Source: Affinundibacterium amnicola (lineage in GTDB: Bacteria > Pseudomonadota > Gammaproteobacteria > Burkholderiales > Burkholderiaceae_D). Taken from it: a stretch of DNA of 64,000 nt. Shown here piece after piece: positions 21,886-31,600 of this stretch. A model generated the notes under the pieces. The model ran no database searches, had not been told where the DNA came from, and worked only from the letters and a program-made list of their open reading frames with translations. The position numbers and the translations under genes are program-made. The number at the start of each line of letters is the position of its first letter. Position 1 is the stretch's first letter. The stretch spans positions 184,975 to 248,974 of the forward strand of contig NZ_JACOFU010000007.1 of the NCBI RefSeq assembly GCF_014284275.1, given 5' to 3'.

Positions 21886-22797
21886 ATGAGTTTAGATTTT
21901 TCAGGTCGCGTTGCTATCGTCACAGGTGCTGGTGGTGGTCTTGGTCGTGAACACGCTTTGGCATTGGCCAAACGTGGTGCAAAAGTGGTGGTGAATGACC
22001 TCGGTGGTGCGCGCGATGGTTCTGGCGGTTCAGCAAGCGCTGCGCAAGCCGTGGCGGATGAAATCATCGCTGCTGGTGGCGAAGCGATGGCAAATAGTGC
22101 TTCGGTGACCGACTTTGCGGCGGTTCAAGCTATGGTGCAAGAAACCATGGCTAAATGGGGGCGCGTCGACATACTGATCAATAATGCTGGCATCTTGCGC
22201 GACAAATCTTTTGGCAAAATGGAACTTGATGATTTTCGCTTGGTGATCGAAGTGCATTTGATGGGTAGCGTGAATTGCTGTAAAGCGGTGTGGCCTGTCA
22301 TGAGCGCGCAAAACTATGGTCGCATCATGATGACCACATCCTCTTCCGGCCTCTATGGTAACTTCGGGCAATCAAACTACAGTGCAGCCAAATTAGGCTT
22401 AGTCGGGTTAATGCAAACCCTGTCAATTGAAGGTGCAAAACACGATATTCGTGTCAATGCATTAGCGCCGACTGCCGCAACGCGTATGACTGACAGCCTG
22501 TACCCAGAAGCGATGCTCAATGCCATACAAGCAAGCGATGTAGTACCCGCCATGTTGGTACTGGCAGCACAAGATGCGCCCAATCGCACCATCCTATGCG
22601 CTGGCGCTGGTCATTTCGAAGCAGCTCATATTAGCCTGACCAAAGGTATTTTTTTAGGCCGCGGTGAAAACGTCGATGAGCAATTATTGGCTCGCTTACA
22701 GGAAGTAAAAAACATGACGGCGCAAAGCGTACCGGAAAACGGTATGGCGCAAGGGCATCAGGAAATTATGGCAGCGATGAGTGCTCATCAATCTTAA
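21886..22797 (+). CDS. Short-chain dehydrogenase/reductase (multifunctional beta-oxidation hydroxyacyl-CoA dehydrogenase-like)
   Basis: The 303-residue protein has the classical SDR elements: dinucleotide site VTGAGGGLG, NNAGIL, active-site serine region MMTTSSSG and catalytic YSAAK. The N-terminal part, with GGARDGSGGSASAAQAVADE, resembles the (3R)-hydroxyacyl-CoA dehydrogenase domain of peroxisomal multifunctional enzyme type 2 and its bacterial relatives. It should catalyse NAD(P)(H)-dependent oxidation of a hydroxyacyl-CoA or similar alcohol. The gene is monocistronic, with a good ribosome site. The exact substrate is not readable from sequence. Confidence 0.87.
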   Translation: MSLDFSGRVAIVTGAGGGLGREHALALAKRGAKVVVNDLGGARDGSGGSASAAQAVADEIIAAGGEAMANSASVTDFAAVQAMVQETMAKWGRVDILINNAGILRDKSFGKMELDDFRLVIEVHLMGSVNCCKAVWPVMSAQNYGRIMMTTSSSGLYGNFGQSNYSAAKLGLVGLMQTLSIEGAKHDIRVNALAPTAATRMTDSLYPEAMLNAIQASDVVPAMLVLAAQDAPNRTILCAGAGHFEAAHISLTKGIFLGRGENVDEQLLARLQEVKNMTAQSVPENGMAQGHQEIMAAMSAHQS

Positions 22798-22976
22798 AGT
22801 TTACTGTTTAAATAATGCGGTAGAGATGAAAGTGCTCTTTACCGCATTCAACGCAGCAAACAGACCATTCACGACGCTTATCAATCTCTTCTCTTCAATA
22901 GCCAAGATAATTCAGAAAATATCGACGTTTTCTAATAGAATTCGCGTTTATTGATTGAACTTAAGATGGAAATAAA

Positions 22977-24119
22977 TTGGAACTACTCAATATTGATTGT
23001 CTGGGCAAGTCACTCAGACTAGAAGGATCATTAGCTGGTTGGCAGCAATTATTTTGGGATAATAATTTGGTCTCCCAAAAAAACGCAAGTGCAGATAATG
23101 AAGGGCCATCAGCACATGAATTTGAAATTCGCGTGACGCCAACTTCAGCGACACCAGATTCAAGCGCCATCGAGGCCACGCAAGCCGATCAAACGCTTCA
23201 ACAAACATTCATTGTTCGGCTAGAGAGCGATCTTCTCTGGCAACCTTTTTCTATCGACTATCGCCTGTTAGTCAACAACGAATTGGTCAACGAAGGTAAG
23301 AGAACAAGCAAGGATATTGAACGTCAGGTTCCAGTGGTACAAGTTAGCACACCACAAAAAATGAGCTTGCTGGGAATCGCGTCGCTTGGATTCAAATTAC
23401 TCAAAAGTGCGAAGATCATTAAGGTCTTGTTAGCCGGTGCCAGTTTGGCCGCCTATTCTTGGCTGTTTTCATTTCAATTTGCGGTGGCATTAATTGCCTG
23501 TCTAATGGTGCATGAATATGGCCACATCCGTGCCATGAAATACTTTGGTATGAAAACCAAGGGTATTTACATCATTCCATTTCTAGGTGGGCTAGCGCTG
23601 TCAGACGATAAAATCAATACGCGCTGGCAAGATGTCACCATTTCGATTATGGGCCCGGTATTTGGTCTGCTGCTGTCGCTCTTACTGATGGTCGTGTATT
23701 GGATCACTGGGAATATTTTCTTTGCAGGACTCGCCAATTTTAACGCACTGATTAATCTGATCAACCTGCTGCCTATCTTACCTCTGGATGGTGGACATAT
23801 TCTCAAAAGCATAGGCTTCTCCGTCAATGGCAAGTTTGGATTGCTTGCGTTGGTGTTGGGCTCAGCAATTGGTATTTTTGGTAGCTACACATTAGGTTTA
23901 AGCTTTCTAGCTTTCTTCATGTTAATCGGCACAGTTGAAATCGCGATGGAGTGGAAGTTGCGCCATCAAAGCCATCTCTTGCCTTTAGACCGTTATGGGC
24001 AAATTTTTTCAACGATTTGGTATTTCATCACAGTCGGCGCGCTGGTCGCGATCATGTGGTATTTCGCGAAGAGTGGCGATCAGATTTTGTCTGCGCCGAT
24101 GCAAATTTTGCGTAGTTGA
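22977..24119 (+). CDS. Site-2 protease family (M50) membrane metalloprotease
   Basis: The 380-residue protein starts at TTG with AGATGGA upstream. The zinc motif HEYGH lies near residue 180, followed by a second M50 motif, NLINLLPILPLDGGHIL. Several hydrophobic segments surround both. M50 enzymes cleave membrane-embedded substrates such as anti-sigma factors. Before the membrane domain there is a soluble region of about 130 residues, with no family I recognise, that reads like a beta-rich domain (RLESDLLWQPFSIDYRLLVN). It lacks the PDZ domains of RseP. Substrate unknown; no sigma/anti-sigma pair is adjacent. Confidence 0.82.
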   Translation: MELLNIDCLGKSLRLEGSLAGWQQLFWDNNLVSQKNASADNEGPSAHEFEIRVTPTSATPDSSAIEATQADQTLQQTFIVRLESDLLWQPFSIDYRLLVNNELVNEGKRTSKDIERQVPVVQVSTPQKMSLLGIASLGFKLLKSAKIIKVLLAGASLAAYSWLFSFQFAVALIACLMVHEYGHIRAMKYFGMKTKGIYIIPFLGGLALSDDKINTRWQDVTISIMGPVFGLLLSLLLMVVYWITGNIFFAGLANFNALINLINLLPILPLDGGHILKSIGFSVNGKFGLLALVLGSAIGIFGSYTLGLSFLAFFMLIGTVEIAMEWKLRHQSHLLPLDRYGQIFSTIWYFITVGALVAIMWYFAKSGDQILSAPMQILRS

Positions 24120-24164
24120 TAGAAAAACGTGCGTCAGTAAATTTCACACCGATCAAGGATGCGT

Positions 24165-24728
24165 ATGAAAAATCATCTCAAAAAATACTGGCGCACTAGC
24201 ATCTTCGTATGCAATTTAGTGTTACTCCCCACACTGAGTTTTGCGCAACAGAGCTCATCGTCAACAGACACGACAAGTACAATCAACGCGAGCGAAAGTA
24301 AAGCATCAATACAAATCCAAGACTTGACTTGGCTACTAGGCAGCTGGACCGCCAACACCGGGAAGCAAATCATCGATGAGCACTGGGCATTACAAAAACA
24401 ATCTTTGATGGGAATTTCCCGTACCACGGAAGCCGAAAAGAGCAAAGCAGTCGAGTTGCTCTTCATCGAAAAACAAGACGAAGACTGGATACTGCGTCTA
24501 CGTTTTTTCGGTCCGGCTATTGATCGTGCTACCCGCGGCAAGGACGAGCCTTTACGTCTGAAAGTGATGCAAGCAGACGCTGAACAATTACGCTGCGAAG
24601 GCATAGGCAGTGAAACTGGTACGACACTGACTTACACCAAACTGTCGGCACACAGCATGCGAGCAGAGATTCGTAAAGTGCGCGAGGGTAAATTAGTATG
24701 GTCAGAGACTTATCAATTTCAACGCTAA
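24165..24728 (+). CDS. Secreted DUF6265-like protein of unknown function
   Basis: AAGGA 5 bases before the ATG at 24165 favours this start over the in-frame ATG at 24159, giving 187 residues. A signal peptide (KYWRTSIFVCNLVLLPTLSFAQ) is followed by a Ser/Thr-rich linker. A single domain then opens DLTWLLGSWTANTGKQIIDE, the pattern of lipocalin-like DUF6265 proteins. It probably acts in the periplasm. It lies 45 bases after the M50 protease in the same direction and may be cotranscribed with it; a terminator follows. No biochemical role can be assigned. Confidence 0.72.
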   Translation: MKNHLKKYWRTSIFVCNLVLLPTLSFAQQSSSSTDTTSTINASESKASIQIQDLTWLLGSWTANTGKQIIDEHWALQKQSLMGISRTTEAEKSKAVELLFIEKQDEDWILRLRFFGPAIDRATRGKDEPLRLKVMQADAEQLRCEGIGSETGTTLTYTKLSAHSMRAEIRKVREGKLVWSETYQFQR

Positions 24729-24740
24729 AAATTGCACATA

Positions 24741-24777
24741 AAAAAACGCCGACCTTATTCAGGTAAGCGTCTTTTTA
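24741..24777. terminator. Bidirectional terminator between converging genes
   Basis: ACGC-CG-ACCT, loop TATTC, AGGT-AA-GCGT forms an interrupted hairpin at 24746-24770, flanked by A6 on the left and CTTTTTATT on the right. It can serve both the secreted-protein gene and the receptor gene. Confidence 0.65.
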
Positions 24778-24825
24778 TTCACACCAACTGCATGCAGGAA
24801 TACAAGTTACGGCTACAAACTGCAA

Positions 24826-27348
24826 CTACAAACTATAACTCAGACGTGCATAAACAAAACGTCCCGAACGTCCAAACGGTGAAAAGTTGGAGAAGGAAGT
24901 TGCGCCAGCTGTATTCAATGCAGGCATGCGCGGATCACTGTAAGCGTCAAATACATTGTCTGCGCCGACTGCCATTTTCAAACGTTTTGTGAAGTTGTAA
25001 CGCAACTCAATATCAACCAATGTTTTAGGTGATAAAACTTGATCTAAGGCCGCTGTTGTTCCAGGATCGAGCACTTCACCATAACGGGTTGCGCGGAAAG
25101 TGGCCGCATAGTCTGCTAATTTCCAATCAACGCTGGCATTAATCTTATTGCGCGGCTGACCACGTTCAAAAATCAAGACATTCACGCGATCAAACAACAC
25201 TGGTGACGGCGTCAGTGCAGATAACTGCGCAGTCTGTGGCACTTTGCTTACTTCAGTTTTCGTGAAATTACCTGCCAAGGTGAAATCAAATCGTCCTGAT
25301 GATTCCGTCAGCATAGGCCAGTTAGAAACAATATCTAAACCTTGTGTCGTGGTATCGACACCATTAATAAAGAAGCGCCCACCACCGATACCAACGAAGC
25401 CTTGAGCGGTCAAATAATTACGCACATTGGCTGCAGTCAAATTTTCGGACAACACAATACGATTACTAAGCTCAATCCTGTAGGCATCAACTGTGATGCC
25501 TAATTTACCAAGGCTAAATACCACACCTAAAGATTGATTGAACGATTTTTCCGCATCGAGTGGCTTAGCACCCAAAGCAATCGCAGCCGGATCGCTGGGT
25601 TTAAATGTGGTGATTTCAAATGGCACACCATTGATGAAGTTGGTTGCTGTCGAGGTAAAAAACTGTTGTTGCGGCGATGGCGCTCGGAAACCATTCTGCA
25701 CAGAACCGCGTAGTCCAAATTCTTTATTGAAATCATAGCGAGTCGAAATTTTGCCCGTTACATTATTTCCAAAATCAGAATAGTGCTCAGCACGAATCGC
25801 AGCGGAAGCTTGCCAAGCTTTAGTCAAATTAGCTTCGACATCGACATACGCACCAATCGCACTGCGACTATTATCTGAGGCATTCGCCGGTGTAAAGCCC
25901 GGGAAGACTTGCGCACCCGGCGCTGTTGGACTGCCATTGGCTAATTTCTCGCCACCGAAACGATAGGAATCAGGTTCCCCTGCGAACAAGTTGTAGCCCT
26001 CTCTACGTGCTTCGAAACCCGTCGCAAAACTAATCGGTGAGGAAAATTCTGGCAAGCTAAAGCTTCTGACTGCAGACAAATTGAAGACTAACTGATCATA
26101 AGAAAATCCACCGGCCTCAAATTGCTTTTTACTAGTCGGCCCAATTGAACGATTCAAAGTATCTTTGATCGTGAACTGCATCTTATTCTTGCCGTAACCA
26201 AGCGATGCGTCCATATCCCACAAACCCGCTGTCCAGCTAATACCAGCCGTCGCGCTGTAATCATCTACCTGTGGTGCAATCTTAGGCAAAAAACCATTGG
26301 GGTAAACAGAAATAATATTTTGATCCTGCAAGGCACGACGGAAGAAACCAGCCGATAGTGCGTCGCGCTTTTGATAGCTAGACCATGCGTATAACTTCGC
26401 ACCACCTTCTAACATCTGCCCTGCATTCACAAACACCGTAGATTGCTTGACATCTGGTTCGCCATACCATGCATTAAAGCGATTGACATCTTTTTCACGC
26501 GGATCAAAACTGCCATTCACAAGTGGATATTGTTGACGAAAATCCCAGCCACCACGCTCGGTATGTTTTTGATCTTTCAATTCAGCAGCAACTGTAACGT
26601 AGCCTGTTTCGCCGAATGATAAGCCTTTCCAGATACTCACAGTCGCGGTATTGCCATCGTTACGGCTACGCGAGGTTCCTGGCGCAGTCCACGTCGCGCC
26701 AGTGGGTGTGGCACCAGGAATAAAATCATATTCTGTGATGCGTTGACCATAGCTAGCGGTTACTTCACCGCCATCGCGATTTTCACGCAAACGTAAATTG
26801 ATGACGCCTGACAGCGCATCTGAACCGTATTGCGCCGATGCGCCGTCGCGCAACACTTCAATATTTTTGACGATAGCGCTAGGGATGGTATTTAAATCAA
26901 CCGCTGCAGCGCCACGACCCACCGTTCCATTCACATTCACCAACGCGGAGGCATGCCGACGTTTCGAATTGACGAGAACTAAGGTTTGATCTGGGCCCAA
27001 GCCTCGCAAGGTTGCGGGACGTATGGTATCTGTGCCATCAGTCAGACCAGGGCGGGGAAAGTTCAAAGAAGGTAAGGCAACGGAAAGCGCCTGATTGATT
27101 TCACTGACACCTAGATTCTGTAAAGTTTCAGAGGAAATCACATCGACAGGGGCTGACGTGTTAGTCGCTGAACGATTCTGCATACGAGTACCGGTCACGA
27201 TTACCGAAGTCGGCTTTTCGTCTTGCGCTTGTGCCGCTTGTGCCGCTGTTACTTGTGCGTGCGCTGATTGCATGACACCAAAACCGCACCCAAACAAAGA
27301 AGTGATGGCGAGCGCGAGTACCTGCTTTTTGGGAATAAAGTGCTGCAT
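24826..27348 (-). CDS. TonB-dependent outer-membrane receptor
   Basis: The ATG at 27348 has GGAGG 6 bases upstream and gives 840 residues; a longer reading from 27477 is not needed. A signal peptide (QVLALAITSLFGCGFGVMQSAHA) leads to a plug domain with SVIVTGTRMQNRSATNTSAP and GSDALSGVINLRLRE. A 22-strand barrel of normal length ends in YARLSYSL. Such receptors import siderophores, cobalamin, carbohydrates or other large nutrients using TonB-ExbBD energy. The plug pattern LRGLGPDQTLVLVNSKRRHA is common in the large environmental TBDR group rather than classical siderophore receptors. No transporter genes adjoin it, so the ligand is unknown. Confidence 0.92.
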   Translation of the reverse strand: MQHFIPKKQVLALAITSLFGCGFGVMQSAHAQVTAAQAAQAQDEKPTSVIVTGTRMQNRSATNTSAPVDVISSETLQNLGVSEINQALSVALPSLNFPRPGLTDGTDTIRPATLRGLGPDQTLVLVNSKRRHASALVNVNGTVGRGAAAVDLNTIPSAIVKNIEVLRDGASAQYGSDALSGVINLRLRENRDGGEVTASYGQRITEYDFIPGATPTGATWTAPGTSRSRNDGNTATVSIWKGLSFGETGYVTVAAELKDQKHTERGGWDFRQQYPLVNGSFDPREKDVNRFNAWYGEPDVKQSTVFVNAGQMLEGGAKLYAWSSYQKRDALSAGFFRRALQDQNIISVYPNGFLPKIAPQVDDYSATAGISWTAGLWDMDASLGYGKNKMQFTIKDTLNRSIGPTSKKQFEAGGFSYDQLVFNLSAVRSFSLPEFSSPISFATGFEARREGYNLFAGEPDSYRFGGEKLANGSPTAPGAQVFPGFTPANASDNSRSAIGAYVDVEANLTKAWQASAAIRAEHYSDFGNNVTGKISTRYDFNKEFGLRGSVQNGFRAPSPQQQFFTSTATNFINGVPFEITTFKPSDPAAIALGAKPLDAEKSFNQSLGVVFSLGKLGITVDAYRIELSNRIVLSENLTAANVRNYLTAQGFVGIGGGRFFINGVDTTTQGLDIVSNWPMLTESSGRFDFTLAGNFTKTEVSKVPQTAQLSALTPSPVLFDRVNVLIFERGQPRNKINASVDWKLADYAATFRATRYGEVLDPGTTAALDQVLSPKTLVDIELRYNFTKRLKMAVGADNVFDAYSDPRMPALNTAGATSFSNFSPFGRSGRFVYARLSYSL

Positions 27349-27629
27349 TGAAAACCTCCAAACGGAAAAATGACACGAAGTGCAAATAGAGAAATGGGGG
27401 GTGCAGACCAAACAACGTGAATTCATCATGACATCAAGAAAAACCGAAGTCAATTTAAGTCCACCTGGATACAACAATAAACCAGGCCGATTCTGCTACA
27501 GTAGGAAAACCGCGCAAGATCAGTGCGAAATTGTCGCCGTGCACAGCAACGATGCACTGTATCTGGGCAAATTAAGATTGGTTTTATCCTAGGTAAAAAT
27601 TCACTTTAGTATTGATTCAATATCAGCTC
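27349..27629. promoter_or_regulatory. Divergent regulatory region between receptor and methyltransferase genes
   Basis: No gene is supported here. A dyad GTGCA-N9-TGCAC (27539-27557) lies about 190 bases upstream of the receptor start, and a looser GCGCA...TGCG dyad lies at about 27511-27527. Both recall GCAC-type operators, but no regulator is assigned. I could not match a known riboswitch. Confidence 0.3.
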
Positions 27630-28235
27630 ATGCAAAAATTCAAACAATTCTCTCCAGCTTGCGAACGCAATCAAGATCCGATTCTTACGCATTTAAAAAC
27701 CTATTTAAGTAAGGCGACGAATGTTTTAGAAATCGGTAGTGGAACTGGTCAACATGCCGTGTACTTCAGCCGCCACTTACCTCATCTGCAATGGCAAACC
27801 AGTGATAGAGCAGAAAATCACGCTAGCATTCACGCTTGGATAGAGGAAGATGGTAATCCGAGAGTTCTCGCACCATTAGTGCTTGATGTAGGAAGTCAAC
27901 ATTGGCCGGCTCAGATCTTTGATGGTGTATTCACTGCGAATACTTGCCACATCATGCATTGGGAAGAGGTTCGGCAGATGTTTGCGAACCTTCGCCAGAT
28001 TCTGTCAGCTGAAGGGGTTTTTATTGTTTATGGCCCCTTCAATTATGATGGTCAATTTACCAGCCTTAGCAACCAAGAATTCAACGCCGCATTGCAAGCG
28101 CAAGCCGCGCATCGCGCTATTCGAGATATCGGCGATATGCGGCAGCTTGCGGCGGAAAATGGCTTGATGCTGTTAGAAGATTTGGCCATGCCTGCACACA
28201 ACCGCCTCTTAATTTTTAAACGAATTAAAACTTGA
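27630..28235 (+). CDS. DUF938 family SAM-dependent methyltransferase-like protein
   Basis: From the ATG at 27630 the protein has 201 residues, the usual DUF938 size. It opens MQKFKQFSPACERNQDPILT, characteristic of this family, and carries a class I methyltransferase SAM motif LEIGSGTGQHAVYF followed by ANTCHIMHWEEV and VYGPFNYDG. It is probably a cytoplasmic methyltransferase; the substrate is unknown. A TTG six codons earlier is possible but less typical. It converges with the chemoreceptor gene. Confidence 0.85.
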   Translation: MQKFKQFSPACERNQDPILTHLKTYLSKATNVLEIGSGTGQHAVYFSRHLPHLQWQTSDRAENHASIHAWIEEDGNPRVLAPLVLDVGSQHWPAQIFDGVFTANTCHIMHWEEVRQMFANLRQILSAEGVFIVYGPFNYDGQFTSLSNQEFNAALQAQAAHRAIRDIGDMRQLAAENGLMLLEDLAMPAHNRLLIFKRIKT

Positions 28236-28261
28236 GCAGCAGTCGCTGCTATCCAATATCG

Positions 28262-28290
28262 GATTCAAATAAAGTACATCAATTTGAATC
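28262..28290. terminator. Hairpin between converging methyltransferase and chemoreceptor genes
   Basis: GATTCAAAT (28262-28270) and ATTTGAATC (28282-28290) are perfect 9-base arms with an 11-base loop. No T-run follows on either strand, so termination is only a guess. Confidence 0.35.
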
Positions 28291-28318
28291 GACTCGACTC
28301 AACTAAATTTAATTTAAA

Positions 28319-29914
28319 TTAGGCTCGCAAACGCAGGCGTCCACCAGCATCATGTTCTTCATACGAATGTATCGAAGAGACTTTGAAAATACTCACCAGA
28401 TCCGCCAATTTTCTCGCTTGGTTCTGCAAGGATTCCGCAGCTGCCGCCGCTTCTTCTACCAAAGAGGCATTTTGCTGAGTGACAGTATCCATTTGCATCA
28501 CAGCCTGGTTCACTTGATCGATGCCAGTTGATTGCTCCGAACTTGCTGCGGTAATTTCAGCCACAATATCACTCACACGTTTGACGCTATCGACAACTTC
28601 TCCCATCGTATCGCCAGCTTGATGTACTAGAGCCGATCCTGCTTCGACTTTTTCAACCGAATTATTGATTAACTCTTTAATTTCTTTCGCTGCCGCAGCG
28701 CTGCGCTGTGCCAAACTTCTGACCTCTGACGCCACAACCGCAAAACCCCGACCTTGCTCACCTGCACGCGCTGCTTCGACCGCGGCGTTCAAGGCCAAGA
28801 TATTGGTTTGAAAAGCAATTCCATCAATCACGCTAATAATATCGACAATTTTTTTCGAAGAATCATTAATCGAACTCATCGTTGAGACGACTTGTGAGAC
28901 AACTCTACCACCACGTGCGGCAACTTCGGATGCCGATCCTGTCAAGACATTTGCTTGCTTAGAGTTATCCGCATTTTGTTTTACGGTTGACGTGATCTCT
29001 TCCATGGATGCAGCGGTCTCTTCTAATGAGCTAGCTTGCTGTTCGGTGCGCGCCGATAACTCAAGATTACCAGCCGCGATTTCACTTGATGCGGTAGCGA
29101 TGGTATCGGTTCCTGAGCGCACCTGACTGACGATCACACTTAAGCTTTCACTCATCTTTTTCAAAGCCTGCAATAAACTGCCAAGCTCATCATTGGAACT
29201 ATCATCGATATTTCTGGTGAGATCGCCGGCCGCCACCGTTTCAGCCACCAAAACCGCTTCACGAATCGGTCGTACGATACTATTCATCAACCAAACACCC
29301 ATGCCTATAGCGATAAGCACTGACACCGCAAGGCAAATTGCAGTCACTATTTTAAAATTCGCAAATGCTTTTTGAGAGTTGTCGTACTCTGCTTTTGCAA
29401 CACGCGATTGCAATTGAATCAAATTATTCATTACGTCGCGCACTGGCAAAAAAAAGCTACCAATTTTATCGGTAACAAATTGCTTGGCGGCGTCCATATC
29501 ATCACTTTTCAAAGCAAGGATGGCTGGATCTAAGGCTTGCGTCAAAAACACTTTACGTTTTTGCTCAAAATCTTGCGCCAATGTTTTTTCTTCAGGCGTG
29601 AGAAAGGTCGCCATGTATTCCGACCATACTTTATTTGCCCGACCTCGATTCTCTTCAATTTCCAACAAAGATTTAGCAATTTGATCAGGCGATTCGACCA
29701 CTGCACGGGAAATCGCAATTTGATTGCGCTGAATTAATCGAATCACTTCATCAAGCTGGCTTAAGGCAATCAAGCGATCATCGTAGATCGTTTTAATTGA
29801 GCTATTGCTGCTGCTAAGCGCCAGGAACCCGCCAACACCAATCAAAAAAGCGACCAGACTCAGTATCACCAGACTCGCAATCAACTTCGCGCGAATAGTT
29901 AAATTTTGCAGCAT
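28319..29914 (-). CDS. Methyl-accepting chemotaxis protein
   Basis: GAGGAG 6 bases before the ATG at 29914 decides this start, giving 531 residues. Domains: a transmembrane helix (LIASLVILSLVAFLIGVGGF), a four-helix-bundle periplasmic sensor of about 155 residues, a second helix (AICLAVSVLIAIGMGVWLM), HAMP, and a long cytoplasmic coiled coil. The hairpin tip is canonical (GIAFQTNILALNAAVEAARA). Methylation-helix sequences are present, and there is no C-terminal CheR-tethering NWETF-like peptide. It relays a periplasmic stimulus to CheA/CheW. No che genes are nearby. Confidence 0.95.
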   Translation of the reverse strand: MLQNLTIRAKLIASLVILSLVAFLIGVGGFLALSSSNSSIKTIYDDRLIALSQLDEVIRLIQRNQIAISRAVVESPDQIAKSLLEIEENRGRANKVWSEYMATFLTPEEKTLAQDFEQKRKVFLTQALDPAILALKSDDMDAAKQFVTDKIGSFFLPVRDVMNNLIQLQSRVAKAEYDNSQKAFANFKIVTAICLAVSVLIAIGMGVWLMNSIVRPIREAVLVAETVAAGDLTRNIDDSSNDELGSLLQALKKMSESLSVIVSQVRSGTDTIATASSEIAAGNLELSARTEQQASSLEETAASMEEITSTVKQNADNSKQANVLTGSASEVAARGGRVVSQVVSTMSSINDSSKKIVDIISVIDGIAFQTNILALNAAVEAARAGEQGRGFAVVASEVRSLAQRSAAAAKEIKELINNSVEKVEAGSALVHQAGDTMGEVVDSVKRVSDIVAEITAASSEQSTGIDQVNQAVMQMDTVTQQNASLVEEAAAAAESLQNQARKLADLVSIFKVSSIHSYEEHDAGGRLRLRA

Positions 29915-30088
29915 AAGATTCTCCTCGTTAGACAAGCATGATTGATGAGTATGATCTTGGTGAAATAGGTCTAATTTGCGCCTATATTTTATTTTTTAAG
30001 TACAACTGAAGTGAAAAGTGTCGTGGTAAATCAACACACAATAATGCAATCGATATGTCCCCCTAGTAATAAACAATATAGGAATATT

Positions 30089-31600
30089 TCAAGCAGAACG
30101 CAAAGTAAACCAGAACACACTGCCACCGTGCATACCTTTATCATATCCAACTTCGCCACCCAACTTATAGACTATGCGCTGTACGATCGATAAGCCTAAT
30201 CCATGTCCTTCTGCAGCTGCAGGATGGAATCGAACAAACTGTTCAAATAACTGATCCTGTTGCTCACTACTCAAGCCGCCGCCAGAATCTTTCACCCAAC
30301 ACTTCACATAGCCATTTGCCAGATCGGTTGCGCCGATTTCAACTTGTGGCGAATCACCACCGTATTTAATCGCATTCGATAAATAATTCGCCCAAACCTC
30401 TTCAACCCATTGCTCATTTCCTTGCACTGCTGGCCAATGTCCAGAGAAATGAATTTGCGCGTAACGTTCTGCGGCAAGAGCAGATAAACGATGATAGGCC
30501 TCATGTGCCGCATGTTCCAAACTAATTTTTTCTAAGGGCAGATTGTCGTCTTTTCGCACTCTTGCTAATAACAATAGCGAATCAATAATCGCATGCATCT
30601 TTTTGGACGACTGCTGAATACTGATTAACAGCATACGATTTTTTTCTGCAGATAGCTCAAGATTTTCAGCGTTGAGCAAATTGGACGCGCCCATTAGATT
30701 ACTGACTGGTTGTTTTAAATCGTGCGCCACTGTATGGGCGTAAGCATCAAGCTCGCGATTCTGTAAAATTAGTTCTTCTGATTTACTTTCCAACAGCATC
30801 GTTTTGCTTTGTAAGTCAGCTGTGCGCTCCGCAACTAATTGTTCTAATTGTTCACGATAAAGTGCCAGCTCTTGGTCTAGAATATCGCGCTTTTTCATAT
30901 CACTTTGAATACTTGATCGCATCGAATTGATTGCATACACAACCAAATCCAATTCATCTTGCGCCTCACTGTTTGGCCTATCCAACTGCAATGACTGATC
31001 CAAATTCGTCAAATCAAGTTGTTGTACATATTTTGCGGTTTTCACCAAATGACGTTCTATCCAACGACGAAAGATGAATAAAACAAACAGTGCTGACATC
31101 AACAGACTGACTGTCGTTGTGATTGCGATACTTTTCGCGGTGTCCCACATGCGTGCTTGTATGTCTTGCGCCATCAATTCGACGTGCAAGCTTCCCATGT
31201 CAAAAGTATCGCTACCTTCACGATAAATGATCTTAAATTCTCGCGCCAATAAAACCTGACGATGTGCAGGATGCTTGCGTTGCCAGTCATCGTTTAACTC
31301 ACCTCGCAAATGCAAGCGGCCGACATCCGGAATTTTTGCGATACCATCTAGCAAGGCCTCAATTCTCGGCACATCGACTGACCACATACCCGCAGCGAGG
31401 CTGGGCAGATAGCTATTTTCAATTTCAGTAAAGCGCTGCTCTAAATTGCTGAGCGCGGTTTGATAAGCACGATAGATCTGCACACCAGTTACTAGGCTAG
31501 CCACCAATAATGTATAAACCAAGACTGCTAATACGATCTTGTGTCCAAGGTATTTACGTTGACGGTCTGGCGCTGGATGAAACGTCTCTGCATTCATCAT
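30089..31600 (-). CDS. Membrane sensor histidine kinase (HAMP-HisKA-HATPase)
   Basis: The 503-residue protein has a transmembrane helix at about residues 22-43, a periplasmic region of about 120 residues, and a second helix (AITTTVSLLMSALFVLFIF). HAMP and a coiled coil (ALYREQLEQLVAERTADLQS) follow. HisKA carries AHDLKQPVSNL, with the phospho-histidine near residue 293. HATPase shows NYLSNAIKYG, KDSGGGLS and GHGLGLSIVQRIVYKLGG. No receiver domain is present and no response regulator gene is adjacent. The start codon directly follows the stop of the binding-protein gene upstream, so the binding protein is likely its periplasmic sensory partner. Signal unknown. Confidence 0.93.
   Translation of the reverse strand: MMNAETFHPAPDRQRKYLGHKIVLAVLVYTLLVASLVTGVQIYRAYQTALSNLEQRFTEIENSYLPSLAAGMWSVDVPRIEALLDGIAKIPDVGRLHLRGELNDDWQRKHPAHRQVLLAREFKIIYREGSDTFDMGSLHVELMAQDIQARMWDTAKSIAITTTVSLLMSALFVLFIFRRWIERHLVKTAKYVQQLDLTNLDQSLQLDRPNSEAQDELDLVVYAINSMRSSIQSDMKKRDILDQELALYREQLEQLVAERTADLQSKTMLLESKSEELILQNRELDAYAHTVAHDLKQPVSNLMGASNLLNAENLELSAEKNRMLLISIQQSSKKMHAIIDSLLLLARVRKDDNLPLEKISLEHAAHEAYHRLSALAAERYAQIHFSGHWPAVQGNEQWVEEVWANYLSNAIKYGGDSPQVEIGATDLANGYVKCWVKDSGGGLSSEQQDQLFEQFVRFHPAAAEGHGLGLSIVQRIVYKLGGEVGYDKGMHGGSVFWFTLRSA

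Noticed and set aside
27380..27592. 70-residue plus-strand frame upstream of the DUF938 gene
   Set aside because: It lies in the divergent regulatory region, has no family match and overlaps the receptor leader.
29915..30088. Possible sigma-28 (FliA) promoter before the chemoreceptor gene
   Set aside because: TAAA-like and GCGCAAAT-like blocks are present but do not match GCCGATAA closely enough to support the call.
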